Shown piece after piece: positions 8,471-19,200 of a DNA stretch of 64,000 nucleotides (position 1 is its first letter; each line of letters begins with the position of its first letter). Below the pieces are notes generated by a model, which was not told the DNA's origin, did not search any database, and saw only the letters and a program-made list of their open reading frames with translations. Source of the stretch: G963666945 sp963666945. Lineage in GTDB: Bacteria > Bacteroidota > Bacteroidia > Bacteroidales > Marinifilaceae. Made by a program: the position numbers and the translations under genes. The DNA lies in contig CAXXRT010000024.1 in the NCBI GenBank assembly GCA_963666945.2, positions 162,036 through 226,035 of the forward strand, given 5' to 3'.

Positions 8471-8785
8471 ATGACAAACCTTGAAGCACTTAGCGCAAAC
8501 ATTAATTATCCCTTAGAGGATAATAAACTTGAGAAAGCTCTTTTTGATAGAGAAGTGGATCCTACGAGAAACTACTCTCTTGAAAACAAAAAAGCTGTTG
8601 ATCTGGCTACTGCTGATATATATGTTGTTTTGGTAACCTCCGCTAACATACAAGAGGGAGGTTACCAAATCTCTTTAACTGACAAGAGTAATTTAATCAA
8701 GTTAGCTAGAGCAACATTTAAAAAATACGGAGAGCCCGACCCTTTTGATGAAACACCTAAAGTTGGTTCAATAAGTCCATGGTAA
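8471..8785 (+). CDS. Head-tail connector protein
   Basis: A 104-residue helical protein directly after the capsid gene. Length, position and a predicted four-helix composition match the connector (gp6/gp15-like) that docks beneath the portal. No diagnostic motif is visible. It overlaps the next gene by seven bases, so the two are probably translated together. Confidence 0.6.
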   Translation: MTNLEALSANINYPLEDNKLEKALFDREVDPTRNYSLENKKAVDLATADIYVVLVTSANIQEGGYQISLTDKSNLIKLARATFKKYGEPDPFDETPKVGSISPW

Positions 8786-9084
8786 AACAATATCCACATA
8801 CGATCACGGTTTCTTGGAAACCAAAGGCCACTCAAGACGAAAATGGCAACTGGATAACTCCTGAGGGAGATTCAGTCTTTGAAAGTGTATGTAGGGCTGA
8901 ACCTAACGGTAAAGGGCAAATCTTAAGAGGTACAGACGGAAGCGAGATATATTTTGCTTACACTGTTTATATGCCAAAGACATCTGTAATCATCCCTAAG
9001 GATGCAAAGGTAGTTATTGGTGAGATTACCGGTAAAGTTAAACGACATGAGAATGGTCAATTAAATTCAAGATTATGGCTTTAA
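8779..9084 (+). CDS. Head closure or head-tail adaptor protein
   Basis: A 101-residue protein of mostly beta character (HTITVSWKPKATQDENGNW, later KVVIGEITGKVKRHENGQ). Small beta-barrel proteins at this position act as head-closure plugs of the SPP1 gp16 type. The assignment is by size, composition and order. It overlaps both neighbours by a few bases. Confidence 0.6.
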   Translation: MVKQYPHTITVSWKPKATQDENGNWITPEGDSVFESVCRAEPNGKGQILRGTDGSEIYFAYTVYMPKTSVIIPKDAKVVIGEITGKVKRHENGQLNSRLWL

Positions 9085-9575
9085 AACCAAAGTTTAAACC
9101 TAGCGACATTAATAAGAAGCTTATGCAAGATGCTCTTCGAATTGAAAAGGCTATGATTGAAACCTTGAGGCGTGCCGGAGAAGAGTTTGTAACAGATGCC
9201 AAGAATAAAGCCTATGTTAATCTTGCTTTTAGAAAAGGTGTTTATGATGACCAAACCTCAAACCTTAAGAGTTCCATAGGTTATTTCATTGTGAAGGATA
9301 ACAGGATTATTGACTACACCCTATATGGAGAATCTCAGGAAGGATTAGCTGCTGCTAAAAATGCTTTATCTGAGGTTGAACCTAGAAAAGGAATAAGGCT
9401 TATTGGTGTAGCAGGAATGAACTACGCAGCTTATGTCGAATCCATGGGTTACAATGTTATTTCATCTCAAGCAATGGTAGCTATTGACGTTGTTGGTGAA
9501 CAACTAAAGAAGCTATCCAAGAAAACAGGTAAGAAAATGGGGCTATCAGGTTCCGGTGTAAGTTATAAGCTATGA
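9075..9575 (+). CDS. HK97 gp10-like tail-completion protein
   Basis: A 166-residue basic protein with an N-terminal helix (ALRIEKAMIETLRRAGEEFV) and a YNL/FRKG-type core, as in the HK97 gp10 group that joins tail to head. Its place before the tail terminator gene agrees. Overlaps of ten bases with the previous gene and four with the next show translational coupling. Confidence 0.65.
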   Translation: MALKPKFKPSDINKKLMQDALRIEKAMIETLRRAGEEFVTDAKNKAYVNLAFRKGVYDDQTSNLKSSIGYFIVKDNRIIDYTLYGESQEGLAAAKNALSEVEPRKGIRLIGVAGMNYAAYVESMGYNVISSQAMVAIDVVGEQLKKLSKKTGKKMGLSGSGVSYKL

Positions 9576-9946
9576 TGACAGATAAACACGCAATACAAGC
9601 AGTATATAATCAAATCAAAGGGCTATCCCTTGGATTAAATCTTTATAAACATTCAAGTCCAGAGGATTGTCCTGATGAATATATAGTTATAAACACTCTT
9701 CCCATTGGTAGTGGTATTATTCAAAAATGTATTGTAAATGTCAACATCCACATAAAGGATATTGAACCAGGTAAAGCAGATACTGTCCGACTTGACCAGT
9801 TGACTGAGATTGTTGTAAACCACTTTGAGGAGGCTGTTTCAGAAAACATATACATGTATTACCAGCAACAAAAAACGTTTGCCGAAAGTGCTTTAAAAAA
9901 GCATTACTCTAATATCAGAATTGAAGTAATAATGTTAAACGAATAA
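9572..9946 (+). CDS. Tail terminator protein
   Basis: A 124-residue protein with a mixed alpha/beta pattern (DEYIVINTLPIGSG, then VNVNIHIKDIEPG and a C-terminal strand IRIEVIML). This pattern and the position directly before the tail-tube gene match tail terminators, which cap the tail tube and fix its length. It starts inside the stop of the preceding gene. No residue is diagnostic. Confidence 0.6.
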   Translation: MMTDKHAIQAVYNQIKGLSLGLNLYKHSSPEDCPDEYIVINTLPIGSGIIQKCIVNVNIHIKDIEPGKADTVRLDQLTEIVVNHFEEAVSENIYMYYQQQKTFAESALKKHYSNIRIEVIMLNE

Positions 9947-9957
9947 ATTTTAAAAAT

Positions 9958-10464
9958 ATGGCAGAAAAAAGAACCATAGGATTAAAATCCATTAAAGTCG
10001 GTGATGTTGGTGCCGACGGTGGTATGGGAACTGTCCTTACTCCTCTGGGAGTAACCTATAAGGATTCTGCGACTCTCACAAAGGAATCGGATGCAGTTGA
10101 GGAATTCTTTGCTGAAGAGGTTGACGACCCTATCGAGGTAGAAGTCACCAAAGGTAAGACTACTATCGAATGGGCTATTGTCGATTTCGCACCTGATACT
10201 CTTGCAAAAGTATTAGGAGGAGAAGTAACAGGCGCTGGAACACCTGAAGATCCTAAAGTCTGGAACGCACCAGCACAGGGTGTGATAATAGAGAGATCAA
10301 TAGAGATGATCACAAAGAGAAACGTTAAGGTCGAAATTACTCGTGGTTCTCTTTCTACTTCTATTGATTGGTCGCTAGGTAAAAGTGCTATGGGTCAGGT
10401 AAAGATCAAAGCGCAAGTTCTAACTCCTACAAAAGAAGGAGAATCTTCCATGAGAATATCATAA
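9958..10464 (+). CDS. Major tail tube protein
   Basis: A 168-residue beta-rich protein that would polymerise into the tail tube. It has alternating hydrophobic strands (TTIEWAIVDFAPDTLAKVLG, VKVEITRGSLSTSIDWSLG) and lies between the tail terminator and the frameshifting chaperone gene, the standard place. The hairpin after its stop (10468-10485) may stabilise its mRNA, since tube protein is needed in many copies. Confidence 0.75.
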   Translation: MAEKRTIGLKSIKVGDVGADGGMGTVLTPLGVTYKDSATLTKESDAVEEFFAEEVDDPIEVEVTKGKTTIEWAIVDFAPDTLAKVLGGEVTGAGTPEDPKVWNAPAQGVIIERSIEMITKRNVKVEITRGSLSTSIDWSLGKSAMGQVKIKAQVLTPTKEGESSMRIS

Positions 10465-10467
10465 CCA

Positions 10468-10485
10468 AAGCCCCTTCGGGGGCTT
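10468..10485 (+). terminator. UUCG-loop hairpin after the tail tube gene
   Basis: AAGCCCC and GGGGCTT pair around TTCG, a very stable tetraloop. No T run follows, so it probably gives partial termination or 3'-end protection between tail tube and chaperone. Confidence 0.6.
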
Positions 10486-10498
10486 AACTTAAAAGTAT

Positions 10499-10969
10499 AT
10501 GAGCAAAGAAATTCAAAATAAAGCAGCTGATACCCTGATTAACAAAGGGGTAAAATTCACTCTTAAGATATTTGGTATAAAAATCAAACTAAGCATCAAG
10601 CCGTTAAAGCTTGGAACCCTTATTTATATTTCCAAAGCTTCTCTTAAAATTAAAGATATTCCTCAGGATGATATGCTTCAGGTTATAGGTTCATCCAAGG
10701 AGAATGCTAGACCAATGGCAAGCATAGCGGCCTATGGAATATTGAACGGAAAGCTTAGTATCCTATTTTTAGGACGATTTTTAACCTATATTCTACTTTG
10801 GAAGCTTACTCCTAAAGAACTTAGTTCATTACTCTCCTTAACGATCAAACAGTCGGAGGTAACTGATTTTTTCGGCTGTACCGTCTTGACAAAGGGAATA
10901 AATCTAATGGAAGTCAAGGCGGTCACCTCGAAGGAGACAACTCCATCTGGGGAACAATCGGAGGAGTAG
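10499..10969 (+). CDS. Tail assembly chaperone (G-like)
   Basis: A 156-residue protein between tail tube and tape measure genes, where siphoviruses encode the chaperone that coats the tape measure during tail assembly. It is basic and hydrophobic at first and ends in an acidic, low-complexity tail (KETTPSGEQSEE). The important point is that the gene contains TTTTTTC at 10867-10873 in exactly the phase needed for -1 ribosomal frameshifting, and a second open frame continues to 11127. This is the G/GT design of phage lambda. Confidence 0.75.
   Translation: MSKEIQNKAADTLINKGVKFTLKIFGIKIKLSIKPLKLGTLIYISKASLKIKDIPQDDMLQVIGSSKENARPMASIAAYGILNGKLSILFLGRFLTYILLWKLTPKELSSLLSLTIKQSEVTDFFGCTVLTKGINLMEVKAVTSKETTPSGEQSEE
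10867..10873 (+). promoter_or_regulatory. Programmed -1 frameshift site
   Basis: The heptamer T TTT TTC is read in the zero frame as gaT TTT TTC, the canonical X XXY YYZ phase. The -1 frame is closed by TGA at 10864-10866, immediately before the heptamer, and is then open to 11127. Frame arithmetic was done by hand and is consistent at both ends. Confidence 0.75.
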
Positions 10970-11127
10970 TTAAAAACTTCCGTTTTGATTACAACTATAT
11001 CCTATGGAAGATAAGTTGGCAAAACTTAATAATGTTATCGGCCGATATGCCACACTGGGAATACGATAACAAAGATGAAGAGAAGGAATTAGAAACTAAA
11101 GATGACTTAGAAGACTTTTTATTATGA
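10867..11127 (+). CDS. T extension of the tail chaperone, made by -1 frameshift
   Basis: Open only in the -1 frame relative to the chaperone gene, with no good start codon of its own near the front. It encodes a segment rich in aromatic and acidic residues (FDYNYILWKISWQNLIML, then a run of Glu and Asp), as expected for the T part of a G-T fusion. The fused product would be about 209 residues. Its TGA overlaps the ATG of the tape measure gene (ATGA at 11124-11127), which couples the extension to its partner. Confidence 0.72.
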   Translation, partial: FFRLYRLDKGNKSNGSQGGHLEGDNSIWGTIGGVVKNFRFDYNYILWKISWQNLIMLSADMPHWEYDNKDEEKELETKDDLEDFLL

Positions 11128-14100
11128 GCGACACTGGATCATTATACTTCGAAGCTGGAATAGACTCCGACAAGTTCTACGCAGAACTTAAGACCATTAA
11201 CCAAAGGTTAAAACTTATGGGTGACACAGCTGTCAATCAAGGACAGCGGATGGACACAATATTTAAACGTGCTGGTCAGGCATTAGGTGCTTACTTAAGC
11301 ATCGGAGCTACCTCAACGTTTTTTCGTGATATGGTCAGAGTTCGTGGAGAGTTTCAACAACTAGAGGTTGCGTATGAGACCATGCTTAAAGATAAAGCAA
11401 AGGCTGACAGGTTAATGAACCAGACTAAAGAATTCGCAATGGTTACTCCATTTGAACTTAAAGACGTAGCCAAGGGAGTAAAGCAATTATTAGCCTTTCA
11501 GGTTGAAGCAGAAAATACCATTCCTACAATGCGAATGCTTGGAGATCTTGCCTCAGGACTTGGGACAAATGTAAACGACCTAGTACAGGTCTATGGTAAG
11601 GTAAAAGCCAAAGGCAAACTACAGGCCGAAGAAATGAACTTATTCCTCGAAAGAGGTATTCCTTTGGTTTCTGAACTTGCTAAACAATTTGGAGTAGCTG
11701 AAGAGAAAGTTTATGATATGGCCTCTAAAGGTCAGGTTCGCTTTGAGAATTTGGAACAGGTCCTTAAGAGTCTGACCAGTCAGGGAGGTATGTTTGCCGG
11801 CATGATGGAGAAACAATCCAAAACCATCACTGGCCAGATAAGCAACCTTCAGGACGCTTGGGATAACATGATGAACTCATTAGGTAAATCTAATGAAGGT
11901 ACTATTTACAACATGATTGGTATCGCTAAAGATCTTGTTGAAAATTATGAGACTGTTATTGATATTATAAAGACTCTCGTTGCTACTTATGGAGCTTATA
12001 AGGCTGCTGTTATTGCTGTCAATATTGCCCAGAACACTCAGAATATCATTGGTAATGCAAAAGCATGGTTTGAATTAGCCAAAGAGATTAAAACAGCTAA
12101 GGATGCTCAAGTTGCTTTCAATCTTGCAACAAAGGCAAATCCGATAGGTCTTGCAGCAGGTGCAATTGCTTTAGTAGTTAGTGGGCTAGTGTTATTCAAT
12201 AAGGAAACATCAAAGGCTGCTAAGTTTAGTACACAGTTTTCCTCTGAACTTGAAGAAGAAACTAAAAAATGCAATGATCTATTTTCAGAATTAAAAAAGA
12301 CTAAAGAAGGAACAGACGCAAGAACCACAGCAATAAAGAAAATCAATGATAAGTATAAAGATTACCTTCCTAATCTTATAAAAGAAAAGGATACTCTTTC
12401 AGAGATAGCTGAAGCACAGGACAAAGCAGTAAAAGCAATTGCCAAAAGTCTAGCATTTAAGACACAACAAAAACAGATTGAAGACTCAAAGGACGAGGTA
12501 GATACGAGGAAAGAAAATTTCTATGATCAACTAGAGGATTATTCCAAAGGCTTAAGTGCGCAACAAAAAGGTAAGCTTAAAGCTATAATTGAGGAGTACA
12601 AAGAAGAAATTAGGAAATCTTACGATAAACTGGGATACTTTTCAAGCTCGATCACAACAGAACTTATGAGAAAATTCAGGGAGGTTTCAGGAGGTAAATC
12701 CGTAGGAGGATTAAAAGTTACTGATCTCGAGCTTGCTATAGAAGGATTAATAATTAAAGAAAAAGAATTTGAAAAAGTAACCAAAGAAGTTAAAGAATCT
12801 TACAACGCTTATCTCACTGAATTATTTGGAGAAGGTAAAAAGAAAGAAACTACCCCTAAGTCTTTCGACAAAGAAAAAGCCTCTATTCAGGAACTACAAG
12901 ATCAGATAAAAAGACTATCTGAAGACAAGGGGAAAGACAACAAGGCAGAGATAGCAGACCTTGAACAACTTATTCTCAAGAAAGAAAAAGAACTTCAAGT
13001 AAGAGATGAAATTAATACCAGAATTAAAGAACTAAAAACTCTAAGAGGAAAAACAAAAGCTGGTAGTACAGAAGATAAGGCTTATGAAACAAGAATACAT
13101 GCACTAGAAAACAAGCTTGGAAAGAAAGAGGCCAAAACAAAAGAGGCTTCTCTTAAAATAGCTAAACAGCTTTCAGACCTAGAGTTTGATATTTGGAAAA
13201 CAGCACAAGAGAAGCGCATTGCCTTAATGAAAGAAGGCAAAGAAAAGCGCAAGGCCTTAGCCCAATTGGAATGGACAGAGGAAATGCGAAGAATAGGTAA
13301 TGAACAAGAGGAATATTTAAAAAATCTTAACGAAAAGAACCAGAAAGAATGGGAGGCTAAAGGCAATAAAGGCAAGGCTCCTTTGATTGAAAAATTACCT
13401 GAGAATGTTAGCGCAGCTTTCCAAGCTCAGATTGATGCTGTAAATAAAGAATTACAGAAAGTCATTAATCCAGATTATGAGGCTCTTCTTGAAAAATATA
13501 AGACCTATGCTCAACAGAAACTTGAAGAAATAAAGAAACTTCAGGAAGATGAAAAACTATTAAGAGAAGCTGGACATGAAGAGGAAGCAAATGGAATAAA
13601 GAAAAAGATCGACAAGATAAAAAAAGAAATGAATCAGAAAACCCTTGAGTCTTCTGATTTATGGAAAAGATTATTTGGGGATATTACAGAATATTCTTCT
13701 TCTACAATAGATAAGATTATTGAAGATGTAGAGAACTACATAAAAACTCTCAAGGATTCAGATAAGGCTATTAGTGTTGAGGGTTTAAAGGCGATCATGA
13801 GCCAGCTGAATAAGTTAAAAAGCTATCAAAGAAAAGACAATCCATTTAAGCAACTTAAAGCTGATTCTGAAAAATTCTTTGATGCTCTGAAAAAAGGCAG
13901 CAAAGAAGATGCTGGTAAATCTCTTGAGAATATGAACAAGAGCTTTAAATCTATTTCTGATCAGGTTCTTGAGATGGGAGAAGCTCTTGAGGGGGCATTC
14001 ACAGGCGGTGCAAAAGAAAACATGGCAGAGATTAACGAGAAGCTTCAAGGAACTGTTAAAACACTGCAAGGCGGCAGTGAGCTTGCTGCAGGAATATTGA

Positions 14101-15437
14101 CTGGTAATCCCATGATGATGATTCAGGGAGCAACGGATATGATAACAGGACTTGGAAAACTCTTTAGCAAAAGCGACAAGGAAGCTGAGAAGGCAGCAAG
14201 GAGAGCAGAAGTTTTATCTCAGACCAATGAAATTATTAATAATCTACTCGAAAGAAGAATAGGGCTTCTTAAACAAATTCAGGGCTTAGAATATAGTATT
14301 CAGGAGGCTACCACTAAACAAATGCTCAATAATCAGAAGGCTTTCCTTGATCAGCAAGTTAAGAATAGTATTGCTTTCTTACAGAAAAATGGAAAAAATA
14401 ACAATCTGAATTTAAAAGATCTTGGGATATTTAGCGGCGAAGATGCCTGGGATGCGTTCTATGGAGATAAAGCAAAGGAAATTCTAGATCTTTTGCAAAA
14501 CAAAGGCTACAAATGGGAGAATCTGGACGAAATAAAAGCTATTGCAGATGCCTACGGCGAAATATTAGATGCACAGGAAGAATTAGAAAAGAATAATCAG
14601 GAAATCCTTACCGGCTCAAACTGGGAGGAAGCAGTAGACACCTTTGTGGATAATTTCCTTGACGGCAGCAAGACAGCTGCAGATACTTTTGAGGATATGC
14701 TTAAGAACGCTATTAAGCAGGCTCTGATTTATGGCGAGATGCAGGAGGCTATGAAAGAGTGGTATGACGAATTTACTGATTATGTTGACGGTGTTAAGAA
14801 CGACCCAAACAATGCAAGCGAGCAGGCTGTTGCATACAATCAAGCAGAAGAAGCATACAGTAAAAAACAAAAAGAGCTTCAAGACATCGAATCTAAGATA
14901 AACAACTTTCAACACGGAAGCTCAAATTACTACATGTACAAGAGGCTACTCGCACAGAAAGAAGCTATTGAAAATGAGTTAAAGGAAGCTGAAAAAAATA
15001 AAAACGAGGCAAAAAAGAACCTTGATGCAGCACTTAAAGACAGTGATGAAGAATATTACGAAGAGAAGAAAAAAGAACTACAGGACAAACTTGAACAGAT
15101 ACAGGAAGACACAGAGAAAAGAAAAAAACTACTAGAAGACGAGTTCGGCGTTTCTCTTGATTCTGACAAAGAAAAGAAAGGTAAAGCAGGAGCATTAAGA
15201 GCAGAAATGACAGAGGAATCTGCTTCCGAATTAGTAGGGCTTTGGAATGGAACTTCCCTTGATATTCGAGAACAGTTAAATATGCAAAGAAATATGGTTT
15301 CCTCGTTATTTAAGATTGAGGCAAATACAGCCAATACGGTTGTTGAGTTAAAAAATGCAGTCACAGAACTCAAGGCAATTAATTCAAATACTTCTTCCAG
15401 TTCCTATTCATCAAGTAGACGAGATCAAGGATATTAA
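11124..15437 (+). CDS. Tail tape measure protein
   Basis: At 1437 residues this sets tail length. The N-terminal part shows the tape-measure signature (FRDMVRVRGEFQQLEVAYET, later DLASGLGTNVNDLVQVYG). Hydrophobic segments around residues 275-300 and 340-355 (AAGAIALVVSGLVLF) may insert in the host membrane during injection. Long charged coiled-coil stretches fill about residues 380-900 and 1230-1350. The ATG overlaps the stop of the chaperone extension. It is unrelated in detail to the tape measure of prophage B at 36237-40061. Confidence 0.9.
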   Translation: MSDTGSLYFEAGIDSDKFYAELKTINQRLKLMGDTAVNQGQRMDTIFKRAGQALGAYLSIGATSTFFRDMVRVRGEFQQLEVAYETMLKDKAKADRLMNQTKEFAMVTPFELKDVAKGVKQLLAFQVEAENTIPTMRMLGDLASGLGTNVNDLVQVYGKVKAKGKLQAEEMNLFLERGIPLVSELAKQFGVAEEKVYDMASKGQVRFENLEQVLKSLTSQGGMFAGMMEKQSKTITGQISNLQDAWDNMMNSLGKSNEGTIYNMIGIAKDLVENYETVIDIIKTLVATYGAYKAAVIAVNIAQNTQNIIGNAKAWFELAKEIKTAKDAQVAFNLATKANPIGLAAGAIALVVSGLVLFNKETSKAAKFSTQFSSELEEETKKCNDLFSELKKTKEGTDARTTAIKKINDKYKDYLPNLIKEKDTLSEIAEAQDKAVKAIAKSLAFKTQQKQIEDSKDEVDTRKENFYDQLEDYSKGLSAQQKGKLKAIIEEYKEEIRKSYDKLGYFSSSITTELMRKFREVSGGKSVGGLKVTDLELAIEGLIIKEKEFEKVTKEVKESYNAYLTELFGEGKKKETTPKSFDKEKASIQELQDQIKRLSEDKGKDNKAEIADLEQLILKKEKELQVRDEINTRIKELKTLRGKTKAGSTEDKAYETRIHALENKLGKKEAKTKEASLKIAKQLSDLEFDIWKTAQEKRIALMKEGKEKRKALAQLEWTEEMRRIGNEQEEYLKNLNEKNQKEWEAKGNKGKAPLIEKLPENVSAAFQAQIDAVNKELQKVINPDYEALLEKYKTYAQQKLEEIKKLQEDEKLLREAGHEEEANGIKKKIDKIKKEMNQKTLESSDLWKRLFGDITEYSSSTIDKIIEDVENYIKTLKDSDKAISVEGLKAIMSQLNKLKSYQRKDNPFKQLKADSEKFFDALKKGSKEDAGKSLENMNKSFKSISDQVLEMGEALEGAFTGGAKENMAEINEKLQGTVKTLQGGSELAAGILTGNPMMMIQGATDMITGLGKLFSKSDKEAEKAARRAEVLSQTNEIINNLLERRIGLLKQIQGLEYSIQEATTKQMLNNQKAFLDQQVKNSIAFLQKNGKNNNLNLKDLGIFSGEDAWDAFYGDKAKEILDLLQNKGYKWENLDEIKAIADAYGEILDAQEELEKNNQEILTGSNWEEAVDTFVDNFLDGSKTAADTFEDMLKNAIKQALIYGEMQEAMKEWYDEFTDYVDGVKNDPNNASEQAVAYNQAEEAYSKKQKELQDIESKINNFQHGSSNYYMYKRLLAQKEAIENELKEAEKNKNEAKKNLDAALKDSDEEYYEEKKKELQDKLEQIQEDTEKRKKLLEDEFGVSLDSDKEKKGKAGALRAEMTEESASELVGLWNGTSLDIREQLNMQRNMVSSLFKIEANTANTVVELKNAVTELKAINSNTSSSSYSSSRRDQGY

Positions 15438-15448
15438 AATTTAAGGCT

Positions 15449-16231
15449 ATGTATAAGATCAACGATACAGATATAACAACATACGGGATTCTCCCCTCTC
15501 CTTCTTCACCTGGAGACTTGGCTTTGTCAGGTGCTTTGGATTTTCCTAAACGATTAGGGACTACAGAGTATAACTGGGGAAACGAAACCGAGGCTTTTGT
15601 CGATGCAGAGGACATTGAGTTTGACGGTAGAAATTTGACTTTTAGAGGATTCTTAAAGGCTGCTGATAGAATTACCTTCCTTGCTAAAGTGGAAGCATTT
15701 AAGACCGCCTGTATAGCCTGTACGATATTCTCTACTCCTCTTGGAGACTTCCCTGTTATCCTAAAGGACGAAATAAAGGTAACAGAATATTTGAATTCTA
15801 ATGTAGCAATTATAACAGTTGAGTTTTGGCAGGAAAACATAACATTTGGTTCTGCCGGAACATCCTCAGGAGGAATCGGTTATAAATTGGCAGGCTACAA
15901 CCTAAAAAACGATTTTGGAATAGTCGTTGAGAAAAGGGCAAACGATCTTGATGTAGCCAAGAGAATTGAGGTTAAGACTACCGGTCTTTACACGCAAACT
16001 GAACACAGAGGACCACGGGACATTCAACTTAACTGTACAATGATTTCAGATAACCTAACAGGGCTTGTAACCAACATGAATAAGTTCCACGCATTACTGG
16101 CCAGCGAGGGAATGAAAACCCTTGCTTTTCCTGATGGCAAAACTCATGAGGTCTATATCAAGGACGGTTTTCAGGCACAAATTAAGGGAAATCGCATCGC
16201 TAAATTCTATTTTAAATTAAGAGAGGTTTAA
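15449..16231 (+). CDS. Distal tail protein
   Basis: A 260-residue protein between tape measure and the large tail-tip gene, the place of Dit proteins that form the hub of the baseplate. The N-terminus reads YKINDTDITTYGILPSP, and the middle has the strand-rich pattern of Dit N-domains (IEFDGRNLTFRGFLKAADR). The C-terminal part after GGIGYKLAGYN may be a galectin-like second domain. Function is inferred from order and general pattern. Confidence 0.7.
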   Translation: MYKINDTDITTYGILPSPSSPGDLALSGALDFPKRLGTTEYNWGNETEAFVDAEDIEFDGRNLTFRGFLKAADRITFLAKVEAFKTACIACTIFSTPLGDFPVILKDEIKVTEYLNSNVAIITVEFWQENITFGSAGTSSGGIGYKLAGYNLKNDFGIVVEKRANDLDVAKRIEVKTTGLYTQTEHRGPRDIQLNCTMISDNLTGLVTNMNKFHALLASEGMKTLAFPDGKTHEVYIKDGFQAQIKGNRIAKFYFKLREV

Positions 16232-16234
16232 GAT

Positions 16235-19200
16235 ATGATACTACAGATAAAAAGACAAGTCGGCGCAGCAGTAGAGACAAGAAACGTTGAGATTGACAAC
16301 AAAACTCAACGTATTCAGAAGTTAATGGAGGATGATAAGGTAACTGTTCAGATAGTAACAGATCACGCCTTAGACTTGCAAATTAACGACTGGATAGAAT
16401 TCGACGGGGATAAGTATTACCTAAATAGACCATCCGAACCGACTAAGGTTAGTAACGTTGAATACCACTACAGTATTACCTTTGAGGGGAACATTTACAA
16501 GCTACACAATAAGACCTACCGTCTAAATGGTGCGTCTAAATTCCATCTTGTAGGAACTTTAGACGACTTTGTGAATCTCCTTCTTGAGAACATCAATACA
16601 ATCAATCCAGGATGGACTAAAGGCTCTATCTACGGAACTGAAAGAAAGAACATCTACTTTGAAAGTATCTCCTGTAGATCGGTTCTTTCAAAACTTGCTA
16701 ATGAGTTCGGTGTTGAATTCTATCTTTCAGGCAAGCAAATAAACTTTGTAGAAAAATTTGAAACACCTACAGCATTAACCTTTGAAGTTGGCAAAGGCAA
16801 AGGATTATATAAGCTTAACCGTAAGAACGTAGACAGTGAGAATACTGTTACAAGGGCTTATGTTTTCGGAGGAGATAAGAACCTTCCTTTAGACTACAGA
16901 AAGACAGATAACAACGGTATTCCGCTTAAGAACTTAGTGTTTCAGGAAAGATTCTTGGAAGATACAACAGAGCATTCGGAGATCGTTGAAAAGGATGTTT
17001 ATTTTGAGGATGTATTTCCTCGATTCCTTGGAACAGTAGAATCAGTGAGCGGTGCAGATCATGAGAAGATTATTTGCTCGGCAATTGACTTCGATATAAA
17101 CGAACAGCTATTATCAGGATTAACGGCTAAGATCAATTTCCTTACTGGTGACTTGATGGGCAAACAGTACGAGATTGAAGAGTACAACCATACAACCAAA
17201 GAGGTCACCCTTATTCCTGCAGACGACGGCACAGGGATGGTTTTTCCTAACGCAAACTTTTATCCTAAAGTTGGGGATAAGTTTAATTTCCTTGATATTG
17301 AAATGCCTCAAACCTACATTGATAATGCAGAGGCAGAACTAAGAACTAAGGGACAAAAGTGGCTTTCTTATAACAAACAACTAAGAGTTAAATATGATCT
17401 ATTCCTTGACAATCGTTATTTAAGACAGCAAAATAAAAGCCTTAAGGTTGGTGATTTAGTAAGAATTAAGGACATCGACCTAGGAATAGATAAACTATTA
17501 AGGATTATCTCTATTACTCAAAATGTTGAAGACCCTTACAATATCAAATGTGAGGTTTCCAACTACCTTGAAGAGAGCTGGGAAAAGGAAATAACTGCAA
17601 GGATCTCTGCTACTAATGCGAGTGTGGTTCTACAGAAGACAGAGCAATTATATGACTTAAATATCACTCGTGGTTGGATAGAAAGAAACTTTGCAAAGGT
17701 TGTAGGAGATAACACCTATCTAGGCAAACAAACAATTAACGGAGATATAGATCTATACGGAAATCTAAATCAATACGGCGAACTAAAAAAAATAATAGCC
17801 GAGCACGTCTATGTGAAAGACGAATTTGTCAATTTGAGGGACGGAGCAACTGTGGCAATCGGTCCTGGAATGTTATCGGGCTTCAACATCGCAAAATACG
17901 ACGGCGTTAACAATCTGCTATTCGGAGCAGGCAACGACGGTGTAGGAAGAATAGGTCATGAAGGCGGAGAGCTACAGGCACTATTAACAAGAGAGGACAG
18001 CCCTGCAAGGGGATTACTTTGGTTCGACGAGACTACTAAGAAGGCAATGGGGTGCGGGATACTTACTAGTGATCTGCACCTTGCTAACTGGGACGAGGCA
18101 TTTGAGAATATGGGGAAAATCTATTCAACATCTTATGGAAGTTACTATGATTTTTCAGTTGCTGCTGGTGGAATAGATTATGCTGCAAGTGCTACATATA
18201 TACGTGTACAAGGGAATGATGGAAGATATTATAATCCTCGTACTATGGAGGCTGATAATTCCATGTTGTTACAGGGTCATAATGCATCTTACTTCGCTAA
18301 AAGAAACGGAGATGCCGGGGAAAACTTTAATATGTCTATTGCTCAATGTTTCTATGAAGATGGAGCAAAAAGAACTGTTATTAATGAAGGTAAGATATAT
18401 AACATAGCTGCGGACGGAAGTGTGGCACATTCTTTATATCTGAATTTAGGTAAAACTATTGTGGCTCATCACAATGGAACAATTCAGGCACCGATTGGGC
18501 AGTTTGGCAATATCTTAATTCACAATAACAACGAAATAAACACAGATGCCACAGGCTTTTGGCTAAATTACAGAAATGGCGATGGTTCTGTTACTAATTA
18601 TAAAAGTTTAATTATAGGAAATGGAAAAAATAACTCTATTGCAACATTTTATGGAGAGAGTAAATTAGCTAAATTTTACGGAGATATACAGAGTGATAAT
18701 TATGCTACAAATGCAGGATTTAAGCTAACACAAGCAGGATACGGAGAATTGCAGCATTTAAGAGTTAATGGCTCATTCACTTGCGTAGATTTGATTGCGG
18801 AAAAGAAACGGGCAGTAAATGGCGGCTTAAGGATTTGTAAGGCAAGTGGTAAAATTAAAGAAGTACACAGAGAAAATGATACAAGTACATTGTGGATTGT
18901 AACGCTTGAAAATGAAAATCAATTTGCTGTAAATGATTGGGTTATTTGTCAATACTATAATGGTGGAAATTCTAACAGATATTATAGGGCAAAGGTAGTA
19001 TGGGTGGATAGCCAAAATAGATATTTTGCATTAAGTGACTTTAACGACGAAACTCGTCCTGCAGATGGGGACGATATAATCGCAGATAACGGACACTACA
19101 TAGATTTAGTAAGCACAGAAAACGGAGAACAAAGGCAGTATATTACTTTTGTAAATAATAACCATAATTACTTGCATCTTGGTAAGTTGAATACTTATGG

